From contig JAGWVA010000042.1 of assembly GCA_028875855.1 (NCBI GenBank), positions 1 through 34,334 of the forward strand: a stretch of 34,334 nt of DNA, given 5' to 3'. The stretch comes from Paracoccaceae bacterium. GTDB taxonomy: Bacteria > Pseudomonadota > Alphaproteobacteria > Rhodobacterales > Rhodobacteraceae. A program made the translations under genes and the position numbers. Within the stretch, counting starts at the first letter, position 1; every line of letters starts with the position of its first letter. Shown one piece after another: positions 10,744-19,153 of this stretch. The notes beneath the pieces are model-generated. The model ran no database searches, was not told the origin of the DNA, and was given only the letters and a program-made list of their open reading frames with translations.

Positions 10744-11468
10744 GGTCGTATCCCCTCTGCCAGTGGGCCATAAAAAATCAAAGCAGGGGCGCTGCCGACG
10801 TCCTGTGTCAGCCGGGCAGCAAGGTCAGTGATAGTGGTCCTTGTCAGCGCCTGTTCAGGATGCCCGACGGCTTCTGCTAAAAGGGCTGGTGTGTCGGCAG
10901 GTAGGCCGTGTGCCGTCAAAATTGCAACCAGCTCGGGAAAGGTGCGCTTGCCCATGTAAACCACAGTTGTCGCCGACGGATCGGCAAGCGCGGCTATGTT
11001 AAGCCCCTCGGGCAGCCCGCCTGTTAAGTCATGGCCCGTTACGAACTGTACCCGCCGCGCACTGATTCGACGGGTGAGGGGAATACTAGCTGCGGCCGCC
11101 GCCGCACAGGCCGAGGGCACGCCTGGGATGACTTCGAATGCGACGCCCTCGGCCGTGAGCGCCGTCATCTCTTCCTCCAATCGTCCGAAAAGTCCGGCGT
11201 CACCCGATTTCAGACGTACAACGCGCGCACCGGTAAGGGCGTAGTCGACCAAAAGCCTGCTCACCTGATCCTGCCTTGGCGATGCGCGGCCCGCGCGCTT
11301 GCCGACACCTACCAGATCCGCATCAGCCCGGGCATAGGCTAGGATTGGACCCGCTGAAAGATCATCGAAGAGGATCGCATCCGCCTCGGCTATCCGCTTG
11401 GCAGCCTTGAACGTAAGTAGTTCCGGGTCACCGGGACCCGAGGAAACGAAGGAGACGAAGCCGCTCAT
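10740..11468 (-). CDS. cobA: Uroporphyrinogen-III C-methyltransferase CobA
   Basis: CobA methylates uroporphyrinogen III twice to give precorrin-2, the entry point into corrin synthesis. The 242-residue protein carries GPGDPELLTFKA, the VGVGKRAG signature of SUMT enzymes, RLKSGDAGLFGR and VIPGVPSACAAAA. The residue before GPGD is Ser where most homologues have Gly-Ala, a minor deviation. Length fits a stand-alone SUMT without the CysG oxidase/chelatase domain. ATG overlaps the cobB stop by four bases, and its TGA overlaps cobF. Confidence 0.94.
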   Translation of the reverse strand: MSGFVSFVSSGPGDPELLTFKAAKRIAEADAILFDDLSAGPILAYARADADLVGVGKRAGRASPRQDQVSRLLVDYALTGARVVRLKSGDAGLFGRLEEEMTALTAEGVAFEVIPGVPSACAAAAAASIPLTRRISARRVQFVTGHDLTGGLPEGLNIAALADPSATTVVYMGKRTFPELVAILTAHGLPADTPALLAEAVGHPEQALTRTTITDLAARLTQDVGSAPALIFYGPLAEGIRP

Positions 11469-12772
11469 GAGGCCCCCGCGATGAGGTGGAAGAAGGTGCC
11501 GCTTACCCTGCCGCGCCGAGAGCCGCTTTCGGGCACCGGGCGATCCTCGGCGTCAGTTACAGTTGCTAGAGCGGCATCAGGCTGGGCGAGGATCGTGGCG
11601 TAGTGGAATTCGTGTCCTGCAAGCTGCGCGCCCCGAGGCAGTCCCAAGAGAGGTGCGAGCAGGCGCGCACGCCGATAACCAAGGTGCATCTTTCGCTTTG
11701 CGAAGCTTGAGGCCAGACCAAGGAGACCCGACATCTTATGCACGGTTCCCTGAGCATCCGTGAGGCTCGCACCTAGTACCATGTAACCCCCGCATTCGCC
11801 ATGAATGGGCCGGGTCTCCGCAAAGCGACGCAGTCCATTAAGAAACCCTGCATTAGCTGCGATCTTTCCTGCATGCAGCTCGGGGTAGCCGCCAGGCAAC
11901 CAGCACGCATCAGCCGCGAGATCCGGCGCCTCGTCGGCAAGTGGCGAAAACGGTAGAATTTCTGCCCCGGCGGCATGCCAGCTTTCCAGCATGTGAGGGT
12001 AGACAAACGAAAAGGCTGTATCTCGCGCCAGAGCGATCCGTTGTCCTGGTGGGGGAAGTATTGTGGCCCTGGGCACCGGGCCGTCGTTACTTGCGGCGGC
12101 CGCCAGAATTGCATCTAGATCGCAATGACTTGCTACGAGCTTAGCCATCGCCTGCAGCATTGGCTCAAGCTTCGGAAGTTCCTGCGCCTGCACAAGTCCA
12201 AGGTGACGCTCTGGCATCTCGATGCTGGCCTCCCGAGGCAGGGCACCGAATACTGGGATCCCGGCCTCTGCCATGCCGGCGCACAACAGCGCTTCATGCC
12301 GGGCGCTAGCGACTCGGTTCAACACAACGCCCGCGACCCGGACGTCTTCTCGGAACTGGGCTAGTCCCAGTGCCACCGCGGCCGCAGTTTGGGCTTGACC
12401 GCTTGCATTCAGGATCAGGATCACGGGCCAGCCCATAAGCCTGCCAATGTCGGCACTGGCCCCTGTGCCGCTGGCCCCGGGGCGCGCTACGCCATCAAAA
12501 AGACCCATGGACCCTTCGGTGATAGCAATGTCCGCGCCGACCGCCCGTTTGGCCAGATCTGCGATCTGCCCCGGCAGCATTGCCCAACTGTCAAGGTTGA
12601 CCGAAGTTCGTCCCGCCGCCGCTGTGTGAAAGGCCGGGTCAATGTAATCTGGTCCGGACTTGAACGGCTGCACGGTTATTCCCCTGTCACGAAAGGCCCT
12701 TGAAAGACCTAGCGTTAGCGTAGTCTTGCCTGTGCCTGATGCCGGGGCCGATATGATTAAGCCGGGGGTCAT
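11465..12772 (-). CDS. cobB: Hydrogenobyrinic acid a,c-diamide synthase CobB
   Basis: CobB amidates the a and c carboxylates of hydrogenobyrinic acid using glutamine and ATP. The 435-residue protein has an N-terminal P-loop-like SGTGKTT (residues 12-18), a [10 protein letters not shown] switch region, and a C-terminal class I glutamine amidotransferase domain with [11 protein letters not shown] and the nucleophile Cys327 in GECGGY. It overlaps cobM upstream (ATGA) and cobA downstream (ATGA). The product is the substrate of the CobN-containing cobaltochelatase, encoded in the other minus-strand block. Confidence 0.95.
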   Translation of the reverse strand: MTPGLIISAPASGTGKTTLTLGLSRAFRDRGITVQPFKSGPDYIDPAFHTAAAGRTSVNLDSWAMLPGQIADLAKRAVGADIAITEGSMGLFDGVARPGASGTGASADIGRLMGWPVILILNASGQAQTAAAVALGLAQFREDVRVAGVVLNRVASARHEALLCAGMAEAGIPVFGALPREASIEMPERHLGLVQAQELPKLEPMLQAMAKLVASHCDLDAILAAAASNDGPVPRATILPPPGQRIALARDTAFSFVYPHMLESWHAAGAEILPFSPLADEAPDLAADACWLPGGYPELHAGKIAANAGFLNGLRRFAETRPIHGECGGYMVLGASLTDAQGTVHKMSGLLGLASSFAKRKMHLGYRRARLLAPLLGLPRGAQLAGHEFHYATILAQPDAALATVTDAEDRPVPESGSRRGRVSGTFFHLIAGAS

Positions 12773-13551
12773 TGTCCCTCCGGAAAGCGTGGTGCTGTGC
12801 CGCGCGGACGAAAGCGGCGGTCATAATCGTGTGCGTAAAGGCGACTTTCGGCAAAGCCCTCAGCCGACAGGACAGACCCGACCAGAATCAGCGCGGTGCG
12901 CTCGATTCCCTCACCCAAAAGGCTCGTGATTGTGGCGAGTGTGCCCCGCAGCACGCGCTGATCCGGCCAAGAAGCGCGCCAGACAATTGCAACTGGGCAG
13001 TCAGCCCCGTAGTGCGGCGTCAACTCCTCCACTACGCGCGGCAGGGCATGTATCGACAAGTGAATCGCCAACGTAGCGCCGGTCGCACCGAAGGCGGCTA
13101 GCGTTTCGCCTTCTGGCATCGGTGAGGCGCGGCCCGTTGTTCGCGTCAACACAACGGATTGCGCGACACTGGGCAGGGTCAGCTCGGTTTCTAGAACTGC
13201 TGCTGCGGCGGCGAAAGACGGTACCCCCGGTGTTACATCGTAGGGGATGTCCAGCCCACGCAGTCTCCTTATTTGCTCGCCCATTGCGGACCAAACAGAC
13301 AAGTCACCCGAATGCAAGCGCGCGACGTCTTTGCCCTCAGCATGAGCATTGGCGATCTCATCGATGATCGCGTCAAGTGACATCGGCGCGGTGTTCAAGA
13401 TTCGGGCGCCTGGTGGGCAATGGGCCAGCACCCCTTCTGGCACTAGTGAGCCAGCATAAAGGCAAACAGGACAGGCAGAGATCAGATCCCTGCCGCGCAG
13501 TGTTAACAGGTCGGGAGCGCCAGGACCGGCGCCGATAAAATGAACGGTCAT
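12769..13551 (-). CDS. cobM: Precorrin-4 C11-methyltransferase CobM
   Basis: CobM transfers a SAM methyl group to C11 of precorrin-4 to give precorrin-5. The 260-residue protein begins with [18 protein letters not shown]. It carries [18 protein letters not shown] and [12 protein letters not shown], the usual tetrapyrrole methylase landmarks, and the CobM-type [17 protein letters not shown] overlaps the cobE stop by four bases, and its TGA overlaps cobB. It acts in the cytosol, directly before CobF. Confidence 0.95.
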   Translation of the reverse strand: MTVHFIGAGPGAPDLLTLRGRDLISACPVCLYAGSLVPEGVLAHCPPGARILNTAPMSLDAIIDEIANAHAEGKDVARLHSGDLSVWSAMGEQIRRLRGLDIPYDVTPGVPSFAAAAAVLETELTLPSVAQSVVLTRTTGRASPMPEGETLAAFGATGATLAIHLSIHALPRVVEELTPHYGADCPVAIVWRASWPDQRVLRGTLATITSLLGEGIERTALILVGSVLSAEGFAESRLYAHDYDRRFRPRGTAPRFPEGQ

Positions 13552-13913
13552 CTTTCTGTCCTTTCGGCGATGGCGGCCGTGGCCATGCCATCTGGGGATT
13601 GCACGCGGGGGCCGAGAAGGCGCGCGCCTAGCCCTGCTCCGGCCAGCGCTGCGGCTTCGGCGAGGCTGCCGGCTCCGACAAGGGCGGTGACGCGGGGAGA
13701 ATGGGTGAGTACAGTCTGTCGGGCAAGATCGACCTGTGCGATAGACTGGATCGGCAAGCCGAGCATATTGGCGAGGGCTTGGAGGGCTGGCGCGTCGGCC
13801 TTTGACTCGACCGTGGCGAGCGCGCTGAGACCATCGGTCCCGGCCTCATCCAATGCTGCTTTAAGTGACGCGAGATTTGCGTTCCGCCGGAAGCCGATCC
13901 CCGCTACTCTCAT
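13548..13913 (-). CDS. cobE: CobE (CbiG C-terminal-like) cobalamin biosynthesis protein
   Basis: This 121-residue protein matches CobE/CbiG-C: it begins [16 protein letters not shown] and contains [17 protein letters not shown] and a [20 protein letters not shown] stretch typical of the family. CobE is required for efficient aerobic synthesis, but its precise role is unsettled; it may bind intermediates. The ATG at 13913 is chosen because it overlaps the cobL stop (ATGA) and fits family length; 14 upstream codons lie inside cobL. It overlaps cobM at its 3' end. Confidence 0.9.
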   Translation of the reverse strand: MRVAGIGFRRNANLASLKAALDEAGTDGLSALATVESKADAPALQALANMLGLPIQSIAQVDLARQTVLTHSPRVTALVGAGSLAEAAALAGAGLGARLLGPRVQSPDGMATAAIAERTER

Positions 13914-15103
13914 CGCGTGACGCTCCACTGCACCACTGGGCGGGCGGACTGCCACCCGCGCATACGTCCCAAAGGGTGTGCCTCGGCCAGATCAATGCGC
14001 AGAAGTTGGCCGCCCTTTTCAGCCGACCATCGAGCGAAAAGTGTCTCGCTTTCGAGTGTCACGGCATTGGCGACGATCCTCGTGCCTTCGGGGACAAGGT
14101 GCCACAGAGCCGTTAGTAATGCCTCGGAAGCGCCACCGCCAATAAAGACGGCATCGGGACGGTCCAGAGAATTCATCCCCTCGGGCGCGCGGGTGGTGGC
14201 AATGGTCAAACGGTCAGCGACGCCGAGGGCCTCGGCGTTTGCGCGGGCGCGTTCGGCGCGTATGGCATCGGACTCTATCCCGGTGGCATGGCTTCGTGGC
14301 GCGGCAAGCAGCCATTCGATCGAGATCGAGCCAGAACCTAGGCCAATGTCCCACAAATGCTCTCCGGCCCGCGGGGCAAGTGCGGAGAGCGTCACTGCAC
14401 GGATTGGCCGCTTCGAAATCTGGCCATCGTGGGCGAACAACTCATCAGGCAGCCCAGTGGCTAGGGGCATGCCGGGGCTGCCTGCGGCTTGGATCGCGAC
14501 TGCCACGGGCGCAATCCCGTCCGGCGGCATATTTGCAAGTACTGCGGCCGTCGATGTGGTGATCCGCTCCCGCGGGCCGCCAAGTGCCTCCATGCGCCAG
14601 AGGCGCGACGGACCAAAACCCTGCGCTACAAGCCAGTTGGCCAGTGCATGCACGGCGCCGGCATCGCGCATCAAGCAGAGTGCGCGGGCGTCTGGGGCGA
14701 GGTGCGGAAGAAGTCGAGCGTAAGGGGCAGCGTGAAGGCCGATGCAGGCGACTTCTTCCAGCCGCCAACCAAGATGAGCTGCGGCAAGCGAGAAAGTCGA
14801 TGGTGCCGGAAAGGCCCGCCATTCCCCTAGCTCCAGATGAACGGCTAGGCTTCCGCCTGCACCATGCCAAAATGGATCGCCTGATGCGAGTACCGCTACG
14901 CGGCGGCCCCTTAGCCCCAAAACTTGGGTCACGTCGAAAGGTACTGGCCATGGCCGTCCGCGCGCCCCTGCGTCAATCAAGTCGAGATGGCGGGGGCCGC
15001 CGATGACGATCTCTGCCGCATCCAGGGCTGCCTTTGCGGCAGTGGAGAGACCATCTCGCCCATTTTCACCTAGGCCAATCAAGGACAGCCACGGCTCAAT
15101 CAT
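13910..15103 (-). CDS. cobL: Precorrin-6Y C5,15-methyltransferase (decarboxylating) CobL
   Basis: CobL methylates C5 and C15 of precorrin-6B and decarboxylates the C12 acetate to give precorrin-8x. The 397-residue protein is bifunctional. The N-terminal half is a tetrapyrrole methylase (CbiE-like: LSLIGLGENGRDGL, VLASGDPFWHGAGG, APSTFSLAAAHLGW). The C-terminal half is a CbiT-like Rossmann methylase with LWDIGLGSGSISIEW and VFIGGGASEALL. The ATG at 15103 is preceded by AAGGAG; 34 upstream codons are intergenic. It is the first gene of the cobL-E-M-B-A-F block, and no riboswitch is visible in the 73 bases between it and divergent cobK. Confidence 0.95.
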   Translation of the reverse strand: MIEPWLSLIGLGENGRDGLSTAAKAALDAAEIVIGGPRHLDLIDAGARGRPWPVPFDVTQVLGLRGRRVAVLASGDPFWHGAGGSLAVHLELGEWRAFPAPSTFSLAAAHLGWRLEEVACIGLHAAPYARLLPHLAPDARALCLMRDAGAVHALANWLVAQGFGPSRLWRMEALGGPRERITTSTAAVLANMPPDGIAPVAVAIQAAGSPGMPLATGLPDELFAHDGQISKRPIRAVTLSALAPRAGEHLWDIGLGSGSISIEWLLAAPRSHATGIESDAIRAERARANAEALGVADRLTIATTRAPEGMNSLDRPDAVFIGGGASEALLTALWHLVPEGTRIVANAVTLESETLFARWSAEKGGQLLRIDLAEAHPLGRMRGWQSARPVVQWSVTR

Positions 15104-15176
15104 GCTGCGCTCTCCTTGATTCGGCGCCAAGTTCGCGCGAAAGCTCAGGTCGAGTGATGGATAGGGAGGCGAAACG

Positions 15177-15926
15177 ATGACCCGCGTTCTTCTTTTGGGG
15201 GGCACTACGGAAGCAAGCCAACTTGCCCGGACCCTCGCCGCGGTAGGAATGGATGCGGTGTTTTCCTATGCGGGAAGAACCGATGCGCCCATGACGCAAC
15301 CTCTTGCCACCCGAGTGGGCGGGTTTGGAGGAGTTGCTGGGTTGGTCAATTACCTCAAGGCTGAGGGCATCACCCATATCGTAGACGCGACGCACCCCTT
15401 TGCGGCAGGGATGAGTCGTAATGCTGTTGCGGCTGCTACACAGGCGCGCGTTCACCTCGTCGCTCTTGAGCGCCCAGCATGGGAGCCTGATCCGGTAGAC
15501 CGATGGACCCAAGTGGCTGATGTGCCCGCCGCGGTGGCTGCCCTGCCACATAATGCGACACGTATCTTCCTTGCCATCGGCCGCAAGCATCTTGCTGAAT
15601 TTTCCTCGAAGCCGCAGCATTACTACCTTGCTCGCCTCGTTGATTGCCCCAGGTTGCCTCTGCCCTTGCGTCATGTCGAAGCAGTGATTGCTCGCGGGCC
15701 GTTTGATTGCTCTGGTGATTTGGCACTGATGCGAAAGCATGGAATTGAGCTTCTTGTTGCTAAGAACGGCGGAGGTGTCGCGGCACGGGCCAAGATTGAT
15801 GCGGCCCGGGAGCTTGGTCTGCCGGTCGTGATGATCGAGCGCCCGTCCGTCCCCGATCGGCTGGTGCTTGGCACTACGGCCGCAGTGATGGACTGGATAA
15901 CTCATTCTGCATGCCTCGGCGTGTAG
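15177..15926 (+). CDS. cobK: Precorrin-6A reductase CobK
   Basis: CobK reduces precorrin-6A to precorrin-6B with NADPH. The 249-residue protein starts MTRVLLLGGTTEASQLAR. It contains HIVDATHPFAAGMSRNA, RIFLAIGRKHL and LLVAKNGGG, all diagnostic of CobK/CbiJ. The ATG at 15177 has GGGAGG eight bases upstream. It is the only plus-strand gene in this part of the cluster: it diverges from cobL and converges on cobJ, whose 3' end it overlaps by 25 bases, so the two transcripts are antisense at their tails. Confidence 0.94.
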   Translation: MTRVLLLGGTTEASQLARTLAAVGMDAVFSYAGRTDAPMTQPLATRVGGFGGVAGLVNYLKAEGITHIVDATHPFAAGMSRNAVAAATQARVHLVALERPAWEPDPVDRWTQVADVPAAVAALPHNATRIFLAIGRKHLAEFSSKPQHYYLARLVDCPRLPLPLRHVEAVIARGPFDCSGDLALMRKHGIELLVAKNGGGVAARAKIDAARELGLPVVMIERPSVPDRLVLGTTAAVMDWITHSACLGV

Positions 15927-16636
15927 ATATGCCGCCCGACTCTGCGTGTGGTAGAGTTGCCAAGGATTACTACCGTTCGCATGTCAGCCATCTCGGGCGT
16001 CGCCTCGGACAGCGTCACTGTGTCCAAACGCTCTTGTGGGGTGGAGACTGCCCGAGCGAAGGTGATCAACCGGCTGGCCTCGCATTCCTCTCGAAGAATA
16101 TCGAGCGTCCGACTGAACCCCTCTGGCCGGCTTGCCGAACGTGGATTGTAGAAAGCCATTGCGAAATCTGCTTGCGCGGCTAGCCGCAAACGGCGTTCGA
16201 TCAATGCCCAAGGTTTGAGATTATCCGAAAGGTTGATCGCGCAGAAGTCATGGCCCAAAGGGGCACCGGCGCGGGCGGCGGCGGCCAACATGGCGGTGAT
16301 GCCCGGCAGCACACGGATGTCGACGTGTTGATAGGATGGCTTAGCTTCCAGCGCTTCGAACACGGCCGACGCCATTGCGAAGACGCCGGGGTCGCCTGAT
16401 GAAACTACGACTACCCGCGCCCCATTCGCGGCAAGTTGCAAGGCTTGTGTCGCTCGGTCAAGTTCTACTCGGTTGTCGGAAGCATGCAGCGTCAACCCAT
16501 CGCGCGGCGCTACGCGGGCAACATATGGAATGTAACCGATGACATCCGTTGCTTCCGCGAGTGTGGCCGAGACTTCCGGCGTAACAAGGGCCTCGGCCCC
16601 CGGGCCAAGCCCCGCGACAGCGACCCATCCGTTCAT
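15902..16636 (-). CDS. cobJ: Precorrin-3B C17-methyltransferase CobJ
   Basis: CobJ methylates C17 of precorrin-3B and drives ring contraction to precorrin-4. The 244-residue protein has VAGLGPGAEALVTPE, DVIGYIPYV, VVSSGDPGVFAMA, VLPGITAMLAAAARAGAPLGHDFCAINLSD and FAMAFYNPRSASRPEG, the typical CobJ sequence. ATG overlaps the cobI stop (ATGA). It is the last gene of the riboswitch-controlled minus operon. Its final 25 bases overlap cobK on the opposite strand. Some relatives fuse CbiG or CbiH here; this one is the short single-domain form. Confidence 0.95.
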   Translation of the reverse strand: MNGWVAVAGLGPGAEALVTPEVSATLAEATDVIGYIPYVARVAPRDGLTLHASDNRVELDRATQALQLAANGARVVVVSSGDPGVFAMASAVFEALEAKPSYQHVDIRVLPGITAMLAAAARAGAPLGHDFCAINLSDNLKPWALIERRLRLAAQADFAMAFYNPRSASRPEGFSRTLDILREECEASRLITFARAVSTPQERLDTVTLSEATPEMADMRTVVILGNSTTRRVGRHIYTPRHAE

Positions 16637-17364
16637 AGCGGCATCTCGGGGCGGCGGCCCTGCCCATGCACGAGAACGATTGCGAAATACGGGCAGTCGC
16701 CTTCGGGCAGATCGGCCAGACGGGCCAAGCGCTGGTCTGGCATTGTGCCACGCTCAATCAGCCAAGCGGCGTCTAGTCGTCCTACTGCGGTCAGAGCGCG
16801 GCGGATTTTAGGCAAGTTTCGACCGGTTTTCATCACGACTAGCGCATCGGCGGCTGCCATCTGCCGTGTTAAATCGTCTTCGGGCAGTGTGCCCGCCAGA
16901 ACGGTCAATATGTCGTCACCCCAGGTAATTGGCTGACCTGTTGCTGTCCAGCAGCCTGACATACCGGTGATACCCGGGATCACCTCTATCGGTATGCGGT
17001 CCTTCAGGCGGACATAAAGGTGCATGAAGGAGCCGTAGAAGAATGGATCGCCCTCGCACAGGACGACGACCTCTTGCGACTGCGCAAGTACAGCGAGTCG
17101 CGCAGCCCACTCATCGTAGAACCGTGACAAGGCAGCGACGTAATCCGGGCTGTCGAAAGCCAGTTCCGTCGTCACGGGGTATTCCATGGCGTATTCGGTG
17201 CATCCCTCCTGCAGCATTCCGTTCACAATGCGGCGGGCTTGTCCCGCCCGCCCCGCCTTTCGGAAATAGGCGACGTGGCGCGCTCCGCAGATTGCGCGAT
17301 TGGCTCGCAGGCTCATCAAGTCGGGATCGCCGGGACCAAGACCTGCGCAAATGATGCGGCCCAT
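16633..17364 (-). CDS. cobI: Precorrin-2 C20-methyltransferase CobI
   Basis: CobI methylates C20 of precorrin-2 to give precorrin-3A. The protein (243 residues from this start) has ICAGLGPGDPDLMSLRA, VVVLCEGDPFFYGSFMHL, VIPGITGMSGCWTATGQPITWGDD and LVVMKTGRNLPKIR, all expected for CobI. Two starts are possible. The ATG at 17370 gives a four-base overlap with cobH, but AAAGGA abuts it. The ATG at 17364 has AAAGGA six bases upstream and is preferred. The stop overlaps cobJ. Confidence 0.94.
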   Translation of the reverse strand: MGRIICAGLGPGDPDLMSLRANRAICGARHVAYFRKAGRAGQARRIVNGMLQEGCTEYAMEYPVTTELAFDSPDYVAALSRFYDEWAARLAVLAQSQEVVVLCEGDPFFYGSFMHLYVRLKDRIPIEVIPGITGMSGCWTATGQPITWGDDILTVLAGTLPEDDLTRQMAAADALVVMKTGRNLPKIRRALTAVGRLDAAWLIERGTMPDQRLARLADLPEGDCPYFAIVLVHGQGRRPEMPL

Positions 17365-17366
17365 GG

Positions 17367-17996
17367 TCATTCCTTTCTACTGGCGAGGGCGTTGACTGCG
17401 GCAACAGTGACGGCAGAACCGCCAAGTCTTCCACGCACGACCATTGACGGCGCGGGCGGTTTAGCCATCAGCGCATCTTTCGACTCCGCCGCACCGACAA
17501 ATCCTACGGGGCAGCCGATGATTGCGGCCGGGCGAGGGCAGGCGGGGTCTTCGAGCATATTTAACAGGTGGAACAGTGCGGTCGGGGCATTTCCGATTGC
17601 GACTAGGGCGCCCTCCAGTTGAGGCCGCCAGAGTTCCAGCGCCGCGGCGCTGCGGGTAGTCGACATCTCTCGCGCGATACCCGGCACGGCTGCATCGTGC
17701 AAGGTGCAGATCACTCGGTTTTCGGCAGGCAAACGGGCGCGCGTGATCCCCTCGCTCACCATGCGGGCGTCGCACAAGATCGGGGCGCCTGCCTGAAGCG
17801 CTGCGCGGGCGATTTTAGCCATGTCCGTGGTGAAGTCGACGAAAGCTTCCAATCCGACGAACCCAAGCGCGTGGATCATTCGGACGACGACGGGTTCTTC
17901 TTCCGTCGTGAAGGCTGACAGGTCGGCCTCGTTCCGGATCGTTGCGAAGGACTGGCGGTAGATAGCAGCGCCGTCGGTCTCGTAAATATGGGGCAT
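17367..17996 (-). CDS. cobH: Precorrin-8X methylmutase CobH
   Basis: CobH moves the C11 methyl of precorrin-8x to C12, forming hydrogenobyrinic acid. The 209-residue protein carries the catalytic His42 in MIHALGFVGLE and the motifs ILCDARMVSEGI, TRSAAALEL, AIGNAPTALF and GCPVGFVGAAESK. The ATG at 17996 overlaps the cobG stop by four bases; the 90 upstream codons of the open frame lie in cobG and are not part of it. Its stop overlaps the cobI region. Confidence 0.96.
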   Translation of the reverse strand: MPHIYETDGAAIYRQSFATIRNEADLSAFTTEEEPVVVRMIHALGFVGLEAFVDFTTDMAKIARAALQAGAPILCDARMVSEGITRARLPAENRVICTLHDAAVPGIAREMSTTRSAAALELWRPQLEGALVAIGNAPTALFHLLNMLEDPACPRPAAIIGCPVGFVGAAESKDALMAKPPAPSMVVRGRLGGSAVTVAAVNALASRKE

Positions 17997-19153
17997 CAAG
18001 GGGCCATGAAGAGGGTGGCAGGGGAACGCATCAGATCCTCGGACGTCAGTATTCTTTCGGGCGGGTCGTTCGACTTGCCGTGAGGGATAAGGGCAAATCC
18101 ATTTGCTGTTGCGACAAGAGTCGCGGTGGCCGGAGCGGGATGAGCGCACCCCTTGGCGCAGCCTGAAACATGTAACGTCGCCTCTTCGGGCAAATGTGGG
18201 GCAATTGCACGGGCGATCTGCCGCGTCTCGGCGATCGCTTGAGTGCAACCGGGGGCGCCTGTGCATGCGTGGGTGCGCAGGATCGCGTCAGCCGGGTTGA
18301 GCAGCAGACCGTCAAGCGCGGGAAGACTGGAGTGGCCCGGGAGAAATAGGGCACGCCATGGGGTCATGCGAATTGAGCCGCCTAGATCAGCAAGTGCTGC
18401 GAGAGTGGCACTCGGCAGCAAGCCGAATGCAGCAGCAGCCAGAATGCCGCCTTCCGCCGGCCCAGCACCCGGTACTCGAAAGGCTGGCGCAGGAGGAAGG
18501 CCATTGACGAAAGCATTAGGAAGACGCGCCCCGCGCGCAAGGTGCTGACGCATACGACCACGGCCCTCCGTTACGCCGCCGGTTGAGATGAACCAATCCA
18601 TGAGGGCGAGGAGTTCTTCAGGCGCGTCAGCCTCCGAAACCTCCTTGCCCGAACTTGCCCCATCGGGTCGGAGGATAATGCTCGCATTGCTCGCGCGTTC
18701 GAGGCGGATATCGGTTGATATATCCTGTAGTACGGGTGCGGGGCCAACATCGATGGCAAGGCCGAATTTGGCGGGTAGGCGCGGCGCGCGGGTAGTGGCT
18801 TCACTCAGCGCTTGAGCGAGGTCCATAGTGCCATCGTTTGATCGGTGGAACGGCGTGACGATGATGTTCCTTGCTCGCTCCACCGCCGGGGCGGTGTCGA
18901 TCAGACCAAGTCTGAGGAGATCTTCGACCATCTTGGGATGATCCCCTTCTGCAATTCCGCGGATCTGAAGGTTGGCGCGCGACGTAAGTTCCACCAGCCC
19001 GCGTCCGAAGCGCTCCGAAAGCGCGGCGATCCCTCGCGCTTGATCGGCAGTTAGTTGGCCGTGGAGCGGACGAATGCGCATGACCAATCCATCCGCCGCC
19101 GCCATCGGCGTCAGCGCGCCGGGGCACTGGCCATAGACCTTGAATGTGCTCAC
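17996..19153 (-). CDS. cobG: Precorrin-3B synthase CobG
   Basis: CobG is the iron-sulfur monooxygenase that uses oxygen to hydroxylate precorrin-3A at C20 and form the lactone, the defining step of the aerobic pathway. The 386-residue protein resembles a short nitrite/sulfite reductase-like protein, with LTSRANLQIRG near residues 56-66. The four cysteines for the 4Fe-4S cluster are visible as CTGAPGC (Cys297, Cys303) and SGCAKGCAHP (Cys332, Cys336). It starts with GTG at 19153, overlapping the cobN stop (GTGA); an ATG 16 codons earlier lies in cobN. It is shorter at its N-terminus than some homologues. Confidence 0.93.
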   Translation of the reverse strand: MSTFKVYGQCPGALTPMAAADGLVMRIRPLHGQLTADQARGIAALSERFGRGLVELTSRANLQIRGIAEGDHPKMVEDLLRLGLIDTAPAVERARNIIVTPFHRSNDGTMDLAQALSEATTRAPRLPAKFGLAIDVGPAPVLQDISTDIRLERASNASIILRPDGASSGKEVSEADAPEELLALMDWFISTGGVTEGRGRMRQHLARGARLPNAFVNGLPPAPAFRVPGAGPAEGGILAAAAFGLLPSATLAALADLGGSIRMTPWRALFLPGHSSLPALDGLLLNPADAILRTHACTGAPGCTQAIAETRQIARAIAPHLPEEATLHVSGCAKGCAHPAPATATLVATANGFALIPHGKSNDPPERILTSEDLMRSPATLFMAP

